A stretch of 64,000 nt of DNA from Siphonodentalium dalli (GCA_032622095.1 CP136062.1:51291349-51355348); one strand, 5' to 3'; positions 54,116-64,000 are shown, numbered from the stretch's first letter. Program-made: numbers and translations. The notes: generated by a model not told the origin, from the sequence alone.

Positions 54116-54937
54116 TAACTTCATGTTCTTCACCACACTCCCGTTATATTTTTTCCACTTCACTATACCCATAATTCAGGGTTTCTTCTAGGGTCAAAAT
54201 GTAGGGTCCATAGAACTTAGGTAATTATAACCGGCCGACCATGGTTTGCCCCGACGTATATGAACATTTTGAAATTCCATGCCCAAAAACCTCCTGTTTC
54301 CTTGCACCAGAGAATATAGTGATGAGTTGTTGTATTGGGTTATAAAAATAACGCGGTAAATTGAAAATCACACTGCATTATACACCCTATTACATGTTAT
54401 ATCCATTAATATTAAGTATTGTCACTGAATTTAGGATCTATGAACAAAAGACAACCCTGATCACCGATATAGATGTCATGGTTACATAGGATCAATCTAA
54501 TCCTGAACGCAGAATTACTATTTATGAAATTGTCAAAGGGAATATTTATCAAAGTTAATTTTCATGGCGCATGATTATACTTTCTCATTTAAATCCATAA
54601 TATACGACATAAATATATGGATGGATCAACAGATGATTGATTTATCATACACTACATAGCAGACGAGAGCTCAAAAATATCTCGAATTCAAGTTAAACAC
54701 TGTCTGGGGACATGCAATTTTTTTTCCCGCCACCTGCTGGCCACATGGTATTTCTAGCCAAAGTCCTCATACTTTTGATACAGAAAGTTAAGCATGTATT
54801 TGCCCTGATATTTTTACATATATAATTTCCCTCATTTTAAGGAATGACTCTTTGAATTTGTTTTGGATGAAATTTAAATAGTCAACTGTAAAACACAGAT
54901 GGCCATTGTCGTTTGATCTGTTGGAGTTTGTGGCATT
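54116..54937. other. Unassigned AT-rich stretch
   Basis: No gene or known repeat is seen. Confidence 0.45.
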
Positions 54938-54939
54938 GG

Positions 54940-55362
54940 TGACTTCATTTGCAGAATGAGGTCCCCAGAGGGTGAATTTAGTGAAGCTATCCCACACAGC
55001 GGGCTAGCATCACCAAATTCACCCTCTGGGAACCCCTCATTCTGCTTAGGCCTCATCTTCTGGGAAGTATCTACAGTCTCAAACTAACATTGTTTTAATT
55101 AATTTTTCCCTTCTGGGATTAAGTTTCTATATCTCCTAAGATAAAATGCATAATCAAGCTGACTAATGGGTGAACATCACCAACTTCAACTCGGGAACTT
55201 CATTCCTAGGTCTCCCATATCAGTTGAGACCTATAAGCAGAATGAGGTTCCCAGATTGAGAATTTGGTGATGCTAGCCCCTGCTGTATGGGATAGCATCA
55301 CTAAATTCACCCTCTGGGAACCCCATTCTGCAAATGACAGACACACTATTTGCAGACATCGT
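54940..55362. mobile_element. HM2 MITE
   Basis: Left end degraded (GTGACTTCATTTGCAG), right end ACACACTATTTGCAGACATC. Two hairpins; centre AGTTTCTATATCTCC and GGGTGAACATCACC. Confidence 0.8.
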
Positions 55363-55537
55363 TTAGCAGTGAAGAGGTATTAATTAACCAGATACTTAAT
55401 GGCAATCAAGTTCTGTAAGTTCTTGGGTAGGAAACAAAATAATGAAAAGCATGAAGAAAATAATTACATCCAATCTATATCCTGTGGTAATTTACGTTTC
55501 AGTTATAAAAAAGCTAATATGTTTATAATGGTAATTA

Positions 55538-55750
55538 CAGTAATGCTCTAAGTAATCGACTCTTTAACAACAACAGAATTATGGGTAACTTTTCAGGATT
55601 TAGTCAGAAATATGGCTTGTTGCCATTCATCGGAAAGCTCTCCCCGAGAGCTTTCTGATGAATGGCAACAAGCCATATTTCCGACTAAATCCTGAAAAAT
55701 TACCCATAATTCTGCTGTGGTTAAGGAGTCGATTACTTAGAGCATTACTG
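55538..55750. mobile_element. FB1, full-length copy
   Basis: 213 bp, TA at 55536-55537 and 55751-55752, ends CAGTAATGCTC and GAGCATTACTG. Confidence 0.91.
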
Positions 55751-55806
55751 TATCTCCACTGTATCTCCACTGAAGTGAATGTTTAGCATAGGAACTTCAT
55801 CATAGT

Positions 55807-55973
55807 ATACAGTTGTTGCCGGCGATTGAGTGAGATGCATGAATTTGTCGCCCGCTCGACACCTGGAATGTCACCCAAGAGCGGCCAGGCCCGAGGGTGA
55901 CATTCCAGGTTGAGAGCAACGACAAATCCCCATGTCTCATGAAAACAAGAGCGACAACTGTTTTGTTATCTGG
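55807..55973. repeat. Foldback repeat
   Basis: Inverted pairs ACAGTTGT.GC (outer), GAGATGCATGAATTTGTCG, CGAC and ACCTGGAATGTCACCC with their inverted copies, centred near 55885. Confidence 0.78.
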
Positions 55974-56125
55974 CAAAGAAGTGCCCACCTGATTAATGAC
56001 AGGCCTTTATAGTGCGCTTCTATATTTTTTAATCCAATTCAAAGAGTTTATTTTATGTTAGAATCTTTGCTTTTTAGAAAATAAAATGTTCACATTTTGG
56101 GCAAGTTAACTGTTCCTTTATAATT

Positions 56126-56613
56126 AGGCCTCATCTTCTCTTTAACCCTTTCAGTGCCAAGTCCGATTTTTGTATCAACCCATATTTCCTTGATCATTTT
56201 TCAAATGTATCACATTATTATAATCAATAAATTTGAAAAATGATCAAGGAAATATGGGTTGATACAAAAATCGGACTTGGCACTGAAAGGGTTAAAGTTT
56301 CTTTATTATCAAATTTCTATAGAAACTTCTTCACATAGATTCTATATCTATTTTAGTTTAGTTTCTCTATATCCCCAAATTGGCAGACAACACATTGCTT
56401 AATCGAGGTTCCCAATGGGTGTACATCACAATATTCACCAGTTGGGAACTTCAATCTGATTCTATGTCTCCCGTAGCAGATGAGGCCATGCAAAATGAGG
56501 TTCCCAGATGGTGAATTTGGTGATGCTAGCCCACTATGTGGGGTAGCGTCACTACATTCACCCTCTGGGGACCTCATTCTGCAAATGACAGGCACACTAA
56601 ACTCAGACTTGAA
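56126..56613. mobile_element. HM2 MITE split by a G element
   Basis: Begins mid-element (TAGGCCTCATCTTCTC), interrupted at TTAA by 56146-56291, continues AAGTTTCTTTATTATC and the usual centre, then the right hairpin and end CACACTAAACTCAGACTTG. Confidence 0.82.
56146..56291. mobile_element. G element nested in HM2
   Basis: 146 bp; TTAA at 56142-56145 and 56292-56295; ends CCCTTTCAGTGCCAAGTC inverted; the whole element is a palindrome with TGTATCACATTATTATAATC at the centre. The shared hairpin is absent. Confidence 0.9.
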
Positions 56614-56647
56614 CCCATTCATTATTACTCTTTGTTCTATCCTTATT

Positions 56648-57070
56648 ATGCCCCCGATCTCCGATGGAGATTTGGGGGTATATAGTGGAGCCCTCCGTCC
56701 GTCCGTCCGTCCTTCCTTCTGTCTGTCCTTCCATACGTACGAACGTTTCAACTCATAACTTTGGTTTCGCTAACTCAATTCAGTTGATCTTTGGTATGCT
56801 AATAGACCAGCCGGGGGTGGGGACAAGATTTCCCCATAACTGCGGTTTCGTCCGCCCATTTTTTCCAGAGTTACGCCCCTTTGTGGACTCAGGTTTTCTG
56901 CTACTTTTTTTGGTTTCCAGATGATAACTTTATTTTGGATTGTTTACTCATGAATAACATAACTTTACATAGTGCCATTTAATAAGCATTTGCACAAAAA
57001 TAAGAAAAAATCCTCTCTGATTGTACAGTCGGGGGGCGTTACCTCCGCCCAGCGGTGCACTTGTATATGG
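56648..57070 (+). repeat. CCGTCCGTCC-type repeat R
   Basis: Left end ATGCCCCCGATCTCCGATGG, a hairpin (CTCCG/CGGAG-like), then GGGGGTATATAGTGGAGC and (TCCG)n. Right end GTCGGGGGGCGTTACCTCCG. Resembles the left end of 11285-12693. Mobile-element class not determined. Confidence 0.6.
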
Positions 57071-57155
57071 TAGTTTTTATCTCTCAAGAGTCAATGTCTG
57101 CGAAAATAATTAAAAAATAATATGAGACAGACAGACTGATCTTATCTGATCTATC

Positions 57156-57374
57156 ATGGAGTTACACCCCTTTGTTCATTACATCATTTGTCTGTCTGGG
57201 GTGTTAATTAACTCGACAATAATTCATCTAATTGATAAGAGAATGCAAGGAACTTACATGTGCTCTGATCACAGCTTTTACATCATCAGTGGATTCGTTT
57301 ATGGCTTTGTAAATGTAGACGTGCATCTTATATCTATCTACACATTGATGTCACTATATGTCATTCACAGGTAA
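57156..57374 (+). CDS. Unrecognised 72-codon frame ending at a splice-donor-like site
   Basis: The frame ends next to CATTCACAG|GTAAGC, a good donor match. It codes for a hydrophobic peptide with histidine-rich start and I recognise no domain. The absence of a neighbouring exon makes chance likely. Confidence 0.15.
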   Translation: MELHPFVHYIICLSGVLINSTIIHLIDKRMQGTYMCSDHSFYIISGFVYGFVNVDVHLISIYTLMSLYVIHR

Positions 57375-57525
57375 GCATTTCTAGAATAGCGTATTTCTTT
57401 CTTCATTTCTTTCTTCGCATATTTCTTGAACATTGCAGTATTTATATTTTGGTCGAGTTTTGTGACAGTCGAACTACATTTTGATGAATGGTGGTGGGCA
57501 TCTGTCTGTCTGACTGTCCACCCTA

Positions 57526-57738
57526 CAGTAATGCCCTGGATAATTGACTCCTTAACCACAGCAGAATTATGGGTAACTTTTCAGGATTTAGTCGGAAATA
57601 TGGCTTGTTGCCATTCATCGGCAAGCTCTCAGTGAGAGCTTTCTGATGAATGGCAACAAGCCATGTTTCCGACTAAATCCTGAAAAGTTACCCATAATTC
57701 TGCTGTGGTTAAGGAGTCGATTATTTAGGGCATTACTG
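57526..57738. mobile_element. FB1, full-length copy
   Basis: 213 bp, TA on both sides, near-perfect arms (CAGTAATGCCC to GGGCATTACTG). Confidence 0.91.
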
Positions 57739-57914
57739 TATCTGTGTGATAACAACCTTTATCTGATTTTGTCCACTGGCGAAGCCTGCGCCTTCGACAA
57801 ATTAAATATTTCGTCTTCAGAAAATTCTGCTTTTTCTGTGAATTTCCGCAAACTTGCATTGTGTTTCACAGGTTATCGATTGTGTAAAATCCCTATCAAA
57901 ATATGCTGCCGGAC

Positions 57915-57965
57915 ATTTGCAGAATGATGTCCCCAGGTGTGAATTAGTGATGCTACCCCACACAA
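57915..57965. mobile_element. HM2 fragment
   Basis: CATTTGCAGAATGATGTCCC and GTGATGCTACCCCA only. Confidence 0.65.
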
Positions 57966-57974
57966 CAATGTTAT

Positions 57975-58110
57975 ACATTGGTGGGACTCTTAATGCTCAG
58001 ATAATAAGTTTAACAAATGTATGGCCATTTGTTGAAATTATTAACTGAATATTCCTAAGCAAAGGAACAAATCGTCAATGAGTATTTAGTAACTAGTAAT
58101 TTGGTGTTTT
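57975..58110 (+). mobile_element. Element E fragment
   Basis: CTCAGATAATAAGTTTAACA and AATCGTCAATGAGTATTTAG match element E. Confidence 0.6.
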
Positions 58111-58167
58111 TAATTTTTATTTCCATTGTGTAAGCCTCTAATCTAAAGCCAAGTGTCCCGTTTACAA

Positions 58168-58468
58168 ACAATTCTCAAAATATGGTGCTGGTCATTTGCA
58201 GAATGGTGATGGTGAAGTTGGTGATGTGCACACCCATTGGGCACCTTGATTATGCATTGTGTCATCTGCCAATTAGGGGATACAGAGAAACTAAATTAAA
58301 AAAGAAAAGAAACTTTCTAAAGAAACTAAAATGCAATTTGATAATACCAGAGAAGAATGAGGTCCCCTAGATGGTGAATTTAGTGATGCCAGCCCGCTGT
58401 GTGGGATAGCATCACTAAATTCACCCTCTGGGGACCTCATTCTAAAATGACCAGCAGCATATTTTGAG
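58168..58468. mobile_element. HM2 MITE, GGTGCTGG subfamily
   Basis: Ends CTCAAAATATGGTGCTGG and its inverted form. The left hairpin is reduced; the right hairpin is intact. Same terminal subfamily as 8961-9437 and 63668. Confidence 0.8.
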
Positions 58469-58479
58469 GCGTACTTGTT

Positions 58480-58980
58480 AGAGATTTTTTCCAGCCTGAT
58501 ATTAATTTAGATAGTGCTGCATTGATGCCATGCTCGCTATGTCATAGTGTCGAGACGTCATACATGTATGCTCTCTGCCATTGATCGATCAAAGCTGCAT
58601 TGGTAGCCTTTGGTATTAAGCTACCTTATAATTGTCATTAACCGAGTACCCATCCATGAGTCGATGTATTATTCGCTAATTCTGATGTGCTCTTTAACCG
58701 CTCGTATTGCTTCATCCTTTAATCAATGCCCTATATGACCAGGGTAATATATATAAATATAAAAGTAGCATCTGTCTCTCTGTCTGTTTGAGATTTTTCT
58801 CCCAAACCACCTGTCAGATTTCAGCCAAAATTGTGTTTTTAGTTTTTCAAAATTTGTATTCGAAAAAATCAATTCTTTTAATTTAAAAAAAAAAAATTAA
58901 TGTTAAAATGGTGAAACACAAAGGGGCTGCTAAATAAACTAAATAAAGCCCCATTGCATATAAAGTCTCCCTTATGATGT
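58480..58980. other. Unassigned stretch with poly-A/T tracts
   Basis: No gene. The 58760-58950 part resembles 14160-14500 in its order of ATTTCAGCC, poly-A and CAAAGGGGC.GC. Confidence 0.35.
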
Positions 58981-58988
58981 ATTTTAAC

Positions 58989-59200
58989 TCTTCCATGACT
59001 GAAGCTTTCTGAAATTTTGAGAAAACCCTGTGCCAATGCATTCTCTTAAATATGCGAGTCTCTCAAAGGGAGCCTCGCATGTATAAGAGAATACATTGAC
59101 CTAACAATATTTACCTTGACTTTGTAAGCCAGCGCATTCTCCCTATGGGAGACTCGCATTTATAAGAGAATGCACTGGCACAGGAACTCCCGTCATGAAA
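58989..59200 (+). mobile_element. H element
   Basis: TTAA at 58985-58988, start CTCTTCCATGACTGAAGC; two hairpins of the shared type; right end CCGTCATGAAAG degraded. Confidence 0.8.
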
Positions 59201-59548
59201 GTGATGCTATCTGATCATGATTGGATTGTATGGCTATCTGTAACATCATGTTTATCAAGGTTTAATTAATTCATGAGAATGTCTGACAATCACAGGAATC
59301 AACTGACTCTCGGTAGCTAATAGCGACCCAAGTTTGAAGTTTGCCAAGTCTTTTTACAATATAAACGTCACCAATGTTAAAATAGAGTATGCAAACACTA
59401 TCTGAGACTTTAACCCTTTGTGTACTGAATGTATTTTCCCATCAGTTATAAAAGAATACATTGGAATGATCTTATTATTCATCTGGAGGGGTTTTCAGGA
59501 AAAATAAGATTACGACAGATAATAATACAAGTACAGAAGGAGCCCTAA

Positions 59549-59802
59549 CAAGACTGCAAATAGTGTGTCTGTCATTTGCAGAATGAGGTTCCCAGAGGGT
59601 GAATTTAGTGATGCTACCCCGCATAGCGGGCTAGCATCACCAAATTCACCCTCTGGGAACCTCATTCTGCTGAGGTGTAAGCAGAATGAGGTCCCCAGAG
59701 GGTGAGTTTGGTGATGCTAGCCTGCTGTGCTGGGTAGCATCACTAAATTCACCCTCTGGGGACCTCATTCTGCAAATGACAGACACACTATTTCAAGGCT
59801 TG
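59549..59802. mobile_element. HM2 MITE with perfect 8-bp duplication, nested in E
   Basis: 254 bp; AGCCCTAA at 59541-59548 and 59803-59810; ends CAAGACTGCAAATAGTG and TTTCAAGGCTTG; two hairpins with no AT-rich centre. Confidence 0.93.
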
Positions 59803-59852
59803 AGCCCTAATTATTACAGGGAAATGTTCAGATAATAAGATCAACAAACTAT

Positions 59853-60064
59853 AGAAATGCCCTAAATAAACGACTTCTTAACGACAGCGGAATTATGGGT
59901 AATTTTTTAGGATTTTGTCGAAAATATGGCTTGTTGCCATTCATCGGAGAGCTCTCACTGAGGGCTTTCCGATGAATGGCAACAAGCCATATTTCCGACT
60001 AAATCCTGAAAATTTACCCATAATTATGCTGTGGTTAAGGGGTCAATTATTTAGGGCATTACTC
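59853..60064. mobile_element. FB1 copy nested in element E
   Basis: TA before it; left tip GAAATGCCC (mutated), arms complete, right end GGGCATTACTC. Confidence 0.86.
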
Positions 60065-60104
60065 CTGCTACTCGTCGATGAGTATTTAATATTGAAAAGG
60101 TTAA

Positions 60105-60495
60105 ACAGACACCATACCTTGATACAAAATAACCAATGAATAATTCAAAGCGTTGTAATTAGTTTAGGAGGTAGGACGCCCAAGTCACCTTCCAGCAAAA
60201 TGTGGAGTAATTGGTCTGAAGCGATGGGAATTCAATTGATAGTTGTACAGAGAAGTCGATTTCCCCTGACACTTCCACCATGATGTATTCTCTCTATCTA
60301 TCCGAGTCGATCAGGTGAAATCAAATCATCCGTCACATCTATCTCCCATCAGTCTCAATCAGGGATGCATATTCGGAAGCAGTTTTTGCTTCGTAAGGTG
60401 GTGATTTCGCTTTATCATAAGAGAAACTTCAGCTGCTCAGATTACAATATACAAAAGACATGCTGCCACATTTAATATATTCTGAATTAAATTTT
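60105..60495. other. Unassigned stretch with an inverted match to the LINE region
   Basis: At 60282-60316 a 35-bp segment starting CCATGATGTATTCTCTCTAT is the exact complement of 60626-60660 (and of 61068-61102). No gene. Confidence 0.6.
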
Positions 60496-60937
60496 GCCTC
60501 AATTTTCATTGTCTAACAAAATTTAGACTCTCGATTAAGCTGCGGGTACAGTTTCAATTTTCAAGTTTATTGTATACAGAACGGTGGGTCATATGAGTTT
60601 TTATTCAGCAATAACATAAACAAAAATCGACTCGGATAGATAGAGAGAATACATCATGGTGCTAAATGCTGCGGCGCAAGTTGTATCATACACTCCTCGG
60701 CATGAACATATAACTCCAGTTCTCAAGCAATTACACTGGCTGCCAGTGGAGTATCGAATCATGTTCAAAATTATTTTGCTTGTATTCAAATCTCGTAATA
60801 ACATGTCACCATTGTATATACAGGATATGATCAAAGACAGAAATGTGTGTACATAGGGATTACGATCTGATAGCAGTATGCTTTTGTACATTCCTTTCAA
60901 CAAACAGAAAACGTTTGGCGATAGGGCATTTTCATTT
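60496..60937 (+). repeat. 442-bp tandem duplication, first copy
   Basis: Identical by eye to 60938-61379. Contains a partial LINE C-terminal frame (60656-60856). The junction carries a TTTGC microhomology (CATTTGC joined to CTCAATT). Confidence 0.93.
60656..60937 (+). pseudogene. LINE C-terminal region, truncated copy
   Basis: Same reading as 61098-61379: an NAAAQVV-type start, then HITPVLKQLHWLPV, RIMFKI, ending at the duplication junction after GDRAFSFA. It lacks the last 38 codons. Confidence 0.8.
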
Positions 60938-61379
60938 GCCTCAATTTTCATTGTCTAACAAAATTTAGACTCTCGATTAAGCTGCGGGTACAGTTTCAAT
61001 TTTCAAGTTTATTGTATACAGAACGGTGGGTCATATGAGTTTTTATTCAGCAATAACATAAACAAAAATCGACTCGGATAGATAGAGAGAATACATCATG
61101 GTGCTAAATGCTGCGGCGCAAGTTGTATCATACACTCCTCGGCATGAACATATAACTCCAGTTCTCAAGCAATTACACTGGCTGCCAGTGGAGTATCGAA
61201 TCATGTTCAAAATTATTTTGCTTGTATTCAAATCTCGTAATAACATGTCACCATTGTATATACAGGATATGATCAAAGACAGAAATGTGTGTACATAGGG
61301 ATTACGATCTGATAGCAGTATGCTTTTGTACATTCCTTTCAACAAACAGAAAACGTTTGGCGATAGGGCATTTTCATTT
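60938..61379 (+). repeat. 442-bp tandem duplication, second copy
   Basis: As 60496-60937; continues into the rest of the LINE tail. Confidence 0.93.
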
Positions 61380-61493
61380 GCAGGTCCACATCTATGGAAT
61401 AGTATTCCACCTCACTTGAAAATATTCACTGATTTAAATAAGTTTAAGACCGGCCTCAAAACATATCTCTTTGATGTAGCATTTAATTCCTAG
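61098..61493 (+). pseudogene. Non-LTR retrotransposon ORF2 C-terminal tail (CR1/jockey-like group)
   Basis: 131 codons in one frame with a single internal TAG (61296-61298). Residues about 2-50 carry NAAA, HITPVLKQLHWLPV and RI.FKI..L.FK, and the part after the stop carries GDRAFS, PHLWNSIP and FK..LKTYLF. This is the conserved region after the reverse transcriptase in many animal LINEs; palm-domain and endonuclease are absent, so the copy is 5'-truncated. It ends at TAG 61491-61493 and is followed by a short 3' tail. Confidence 0.87.
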
Positions 61494-61612
61494 ATATATG
61501 TGCATGTACATGTATTATGCTGATTAGGCAATGAGCTCGATGTAATGTAAAGCGCCGTTGAATATGTACTCATAATATTGAGCGCTATACAAATTAATTA
61601 TTGTATTGTATT
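61494..61612 (+). mobile_element. LINE 3' untranslated tail
   Basis: AAAGCGCCGTTGAAT and GAGCGCTATACAAATTAA lead into ATTGTATTGTATT, a short terminal repeat as in CR1-type 3' ends. Confidence 0.7.
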
Positions 61613-63026
61613 ACCAAAACAAAACAAAAAGAACAATTGTTACATGTATATGTATGTTTTTTTGAAGAAAAAAAAAGTGTTTTTCCTAGAATTGATGGTA
61701 TTGAAGAGTAGGTTATCTCATGCCATGCATGCTTTTATGAATTCACATATCAACTTCGTATCTTTTGCATTATTAGGGTTTAAAATTCTTTTAATTGTTT
61801 GACCTGCATCTGTTGATCCTGCAGAAAAATCAATCTGGTTAATCCCAGATTATTCAAAAGGGGTGCTCTATGTTCAGTGTGTTTCTGACAAAATAATAAG
61901 AAATGCTCTTCATCTTCCATAATGTTACAGAGTCTACATGAAATAGCGGGGAATTCCATTACTTCTAATAAGCATTACATCAGTATCCGACAATCACGAC
62001 CTTTTAACAGTAAAGCGATGAAGCCAATCAGACGATTATCAGAATTCCTACTTAATTTATAATTTCACATACAGTACATAAATCTCATTTTGAGTTTGTT
62101 ATTCCATTCAAAATTGCATTCGACAACCTGGCAAATAAATATACAAATATGAATATATCCCTTCACCTGGACCTTTCGAATCTAAATTATACCTCCCTCA
62201 CCACTGAGAAATCAAAATGCCTATAACCCCTTCCCTACCCTGTGAATATTAGATTTGAGGTCGAACCGAATCTTGAAACCAAATCAGCATGTTGATTTCA
62301 AATTGAACTGAACCTCAAACCTGATTACCGACCGCGCCTCATGATAGTGGACAATTAGAACATAGTTAGATAACTTAGTGTATATAAGTTCAACAAACGT
62401 CCATCTGAACATTTCAATTGAATGTATAGGAAACATTAGGCACTTTTATCACCTGTTTATCTGTCTGTGTCTGCTTATATTACCTGAAAATCTGTCCAAT
62501 TAAATAATAGACCATTCCTTTGTATACTTTTATAACTGATAGAAGAGTCTATTTTGTAAAGAAAAGGTTAATAACTTGTGAACTGTACTTTTCATATCAG
62601 TATTCACACCGACTTTTGGAAGCACAGTGTTAATTGAATATAACTGTTCTGTTTAATTCCGAATTATGAATTGTTGATTAGGGCGTATATATATATATAA
62701 CCTGTGAACTGTACTTTTCATGTCAGTATTCACACTGAATATAAGATTATTCTTATCTATTGCTATAATTAAAAGCCTGGCATTGACAGCGAATGTAAGA
62801 TGTCCATAGCGTTGGTTTAATTGGGGGAGGACGCATCACATTAACAGTGTGTTATTGAGCTATTATGGCTTGTAATTTTCCGGGTGATTATTTCCCAAAC
62901 GACTGTTAATCGGATCTGATGAATGGCTCTCGGAAATAGCGATGCTATCAATCAAGCGGGGCTTGTCACAGTAAAAAACACACCACCATCGGTATTGTGC
63001 TGGGATAAATGAGCTTTATTTTAACC
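61613..63026. other. Unassigned stretch
   Basis: No gene. A 42-bp segment with GTGAACTGTACTTTTCAT and AGTATTCACAC occurs at about 62575 and 62701. A (TA)n tract lies near 62687. Confidence 0.5.
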
Positions 63027-63029
63027 CTT

Positions 63030-63459
63030 CTGTCTGACATTTGCAGAATGAGGTCCCCAGATGGCGAATTTAGTGATGCTATCCCACTCAGTGGGCTAGC
63101 ATCATCAAATTCACCCTATGGGGACCTCATTCTGCTTAGGCCGCATCTTCCAGGAAGTATCTATAGTCTCAAAATAACATTATTTTTAGTTACTTATTCC
63201 CTTGTCAATTTCTATATCCCCTAATTTGCAGAAAATAAAATGCATAATCGAGGTGACTATTAAATGGGTTAACATCACAAAGTTCAACTGGGGAATGTCA
63301 ATCTGATCGTAGTTCTCCCATAGCAGTTGAGGTCTAAGAGGAATGAGGTCCCCTGAGGGTGAATTTGATGATGCTGGCCCACTATGCAGGATAGTGTCAC
63401 TAAATTCCCCCTCTGGGGACCTCATTTTGCAAATGACAGGCACACTAAATTCAGGCTTG
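63030..63459. mobile_element. HM2 MITE
   Basis: Left end reduced (CTGTCTGACATTTGCAG), right end CACACTAAATTCAGGCTTG. Two hairpins and AT-rich centre. Confidence 0.8.
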
Positions 63460-63486
63460 TTTAACTCTTCCTTCCAAGTTTGACTA

Positions 63487-63606
63487 CAGTAATGCTCTGC
63501 CGAGAGCTTTCCGATGACTGGCAACAAGCCATATTTCCGACTAAATCCTGACAAGTTACCCATAATTCTGCTGTGGGTAAGAAGTCGATTACTTAGAGCA
63601 TTACTG
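63487..63606. mobile_element. FB1 copy, left arm mostly deleted
   Basis: CAGTAATGCTCTGCCGAGAG joins the tip directly to the right stem; right end GAGCATTACTG; TA on both sides. Confidence 0.85.
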
Positions 63607-63667
63607 TAGGCCAAAATCACCTAACACATGATTGAGTATGTCATTATGAATTTGAGTGGATCAAAAT

Positions 63668-63785
63668 CAGGCCTCAACATATGGTGCTGGACATTTGCAA
63701 AATGAGGTCCCCAGAGGGTGAATTTAGTCACGCTACCCCACACAGTGAGCTAGCATTACAAAATTCATCCTCTGGGACCTCATTT
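63668..63785. mobile_element. HM2 fragment, GGTGCTGG subfamily
   Basis: CAGGCCTCAACATATGGTGC start and one hairpin; truncated in GGGACCTCATTTA. Confidence 0.75.
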
Positions 63786-63849
63786 ATATCATGGATCACT
63801 TTTATGACAGAGTGCCCATACCGAAAATGACCAGGCCTGATATTAAGAG

Positions 63850-64000
63850 CAAGCCTTGAAATAGTGTGTCTGTCATTTGCAGAATGAGGTTTCCAGAGGG
63901 TGAATTTAGTGATGCTACCCCGCATAGCGGGCTAGCATCACCAAATTCACCCTCTGGGAACCTCATTCTGCTGAGGTGTAAGCAGAATGAGGTCCCCAAA
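63850..64000. mobile_element. HM2 MITE, cut by the window edge
   Basis: CAAGCCTTGAAATAGTGTG start and full left hairpin; the second hairpin begins at 63981 as the window ends. Very close to 51769-52024 and 59549-59802. Confidence 0.85.

Larger units (their letters stand above)
59414..60100 (+). mobile_element. Element E (TTAA-flanked) with nested HM2 and FB1
   Basis: TTAA at 59410-59413 and 60101-60104; ends CCCTTTGTGTACTGAATG and (complement) CCTTTTCAATATTAAATAC. HM2 at 59549-59802 and FB1 at 59853-60064 interrupt it. Its own length is about 220 bp, like 53183-53407. Confidence 0.82.

Noticed and set aside
60601-61345. Minus-strand frames of 100-116 residues
   Set aside because: Shadow of the plus-strand LINE frame.
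1-64000. Bacterial or phage genome segment
   Set aside because: No operons, ribosome-binding sites or dense coding; LINE tail, Helitrons and MITEs are eukaryotic.
1-64000. tRNA or rRNA genes
   Set aside because: No convincing A/B box pairs with a cloverleaf or rRNA core segments were found by reading; a covariance-model scan would be decisive.

Overview
The window is a AT-rich, intron/intergenic-style stretch of an animal nuclear genome. I find no confidently intact host gene. The repeat content (tip of a LINE open reading frame, Helitrons with CTAG ends, foldback and hAT-like MITEs, TTAA-flanked elements, CCGTCCGT-type repeats) points to a marine invertebrate, most likely a lophotrochozoan such as a mollusc. 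That assignment is inference from repeat style, not from a diagnostic gene. Family labels below (FB1, HM2, PB and so on) are mine.

Repeats dominate. FB1 is a TA-flanked perfect-foldback MITE (unit about 213 bp, two arms of about 105 bp) with 26 recognisable copies. HM2 is a composite palindromic MITE of 127 to 477 bp; five copies have exact 8-bp or 7-of-8 target duplications, which is hAT-like. A third layer is a set of TTAA-flanked families: PB and its relatives G, H and E (all ending in variants of CCCTTT), plus D, I, and single-copy insertions at 34.3, 40.6 and 41.2 kb. PB, G and H carry the same internal hairpin although their ends differ. The TTAA elements repeatedly sit inside FB1, HM2 and other repeats, giving a readable insertion history.

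Layout: 0-4 kb mostly unassigned, one FB1 copy and a foldback. 4-9 kb: repeat families N, O and P, a PB element, FB1 with a nested D element, and a minisatellite grown out of family O. 9-13 kb: HM2, CCGTCC-type repeat, and a 191-bp x 7 array inside an 11-bp TIR element. 13-21 kb: HM2, PB nested in FB1, foldback F, a tiny hAT MITE, and a 30-bp array. 21-28 kb: elements D, K, I, two head-to-tail Helitrons, F and HM2-in-HM2. 28-32.5 kb: a 72-bp x 14 array and a repeat-spacer-repeat-spacer-repeat array with a 1341-bp period. 33-37.3 kb: element I and a 2.7-kb TTAA-flanked, Kolobok-like element with a THAP-domain exon. 37-43 kb: F, HM2, and a duplicated unit J with two TTAA insertions. 43-50 kb: PB, FB1, element D, a 53-bp x 11 array. 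50-60 kb: G, H, E, HM2 and FB1 copies, some nested. 60-61.6 kb: a duplicated LINE C-terminal tail. 61.6-64 kb: mostly unassigned, then HM2 and FB1.

No rRNA, tRNA, CRISPR array, bacterial operon or viral genome was recognised. The only protein-like signals I would defend are the LINE tail (61098-61493) and the THAP fragment (35740-35904, minus strand).
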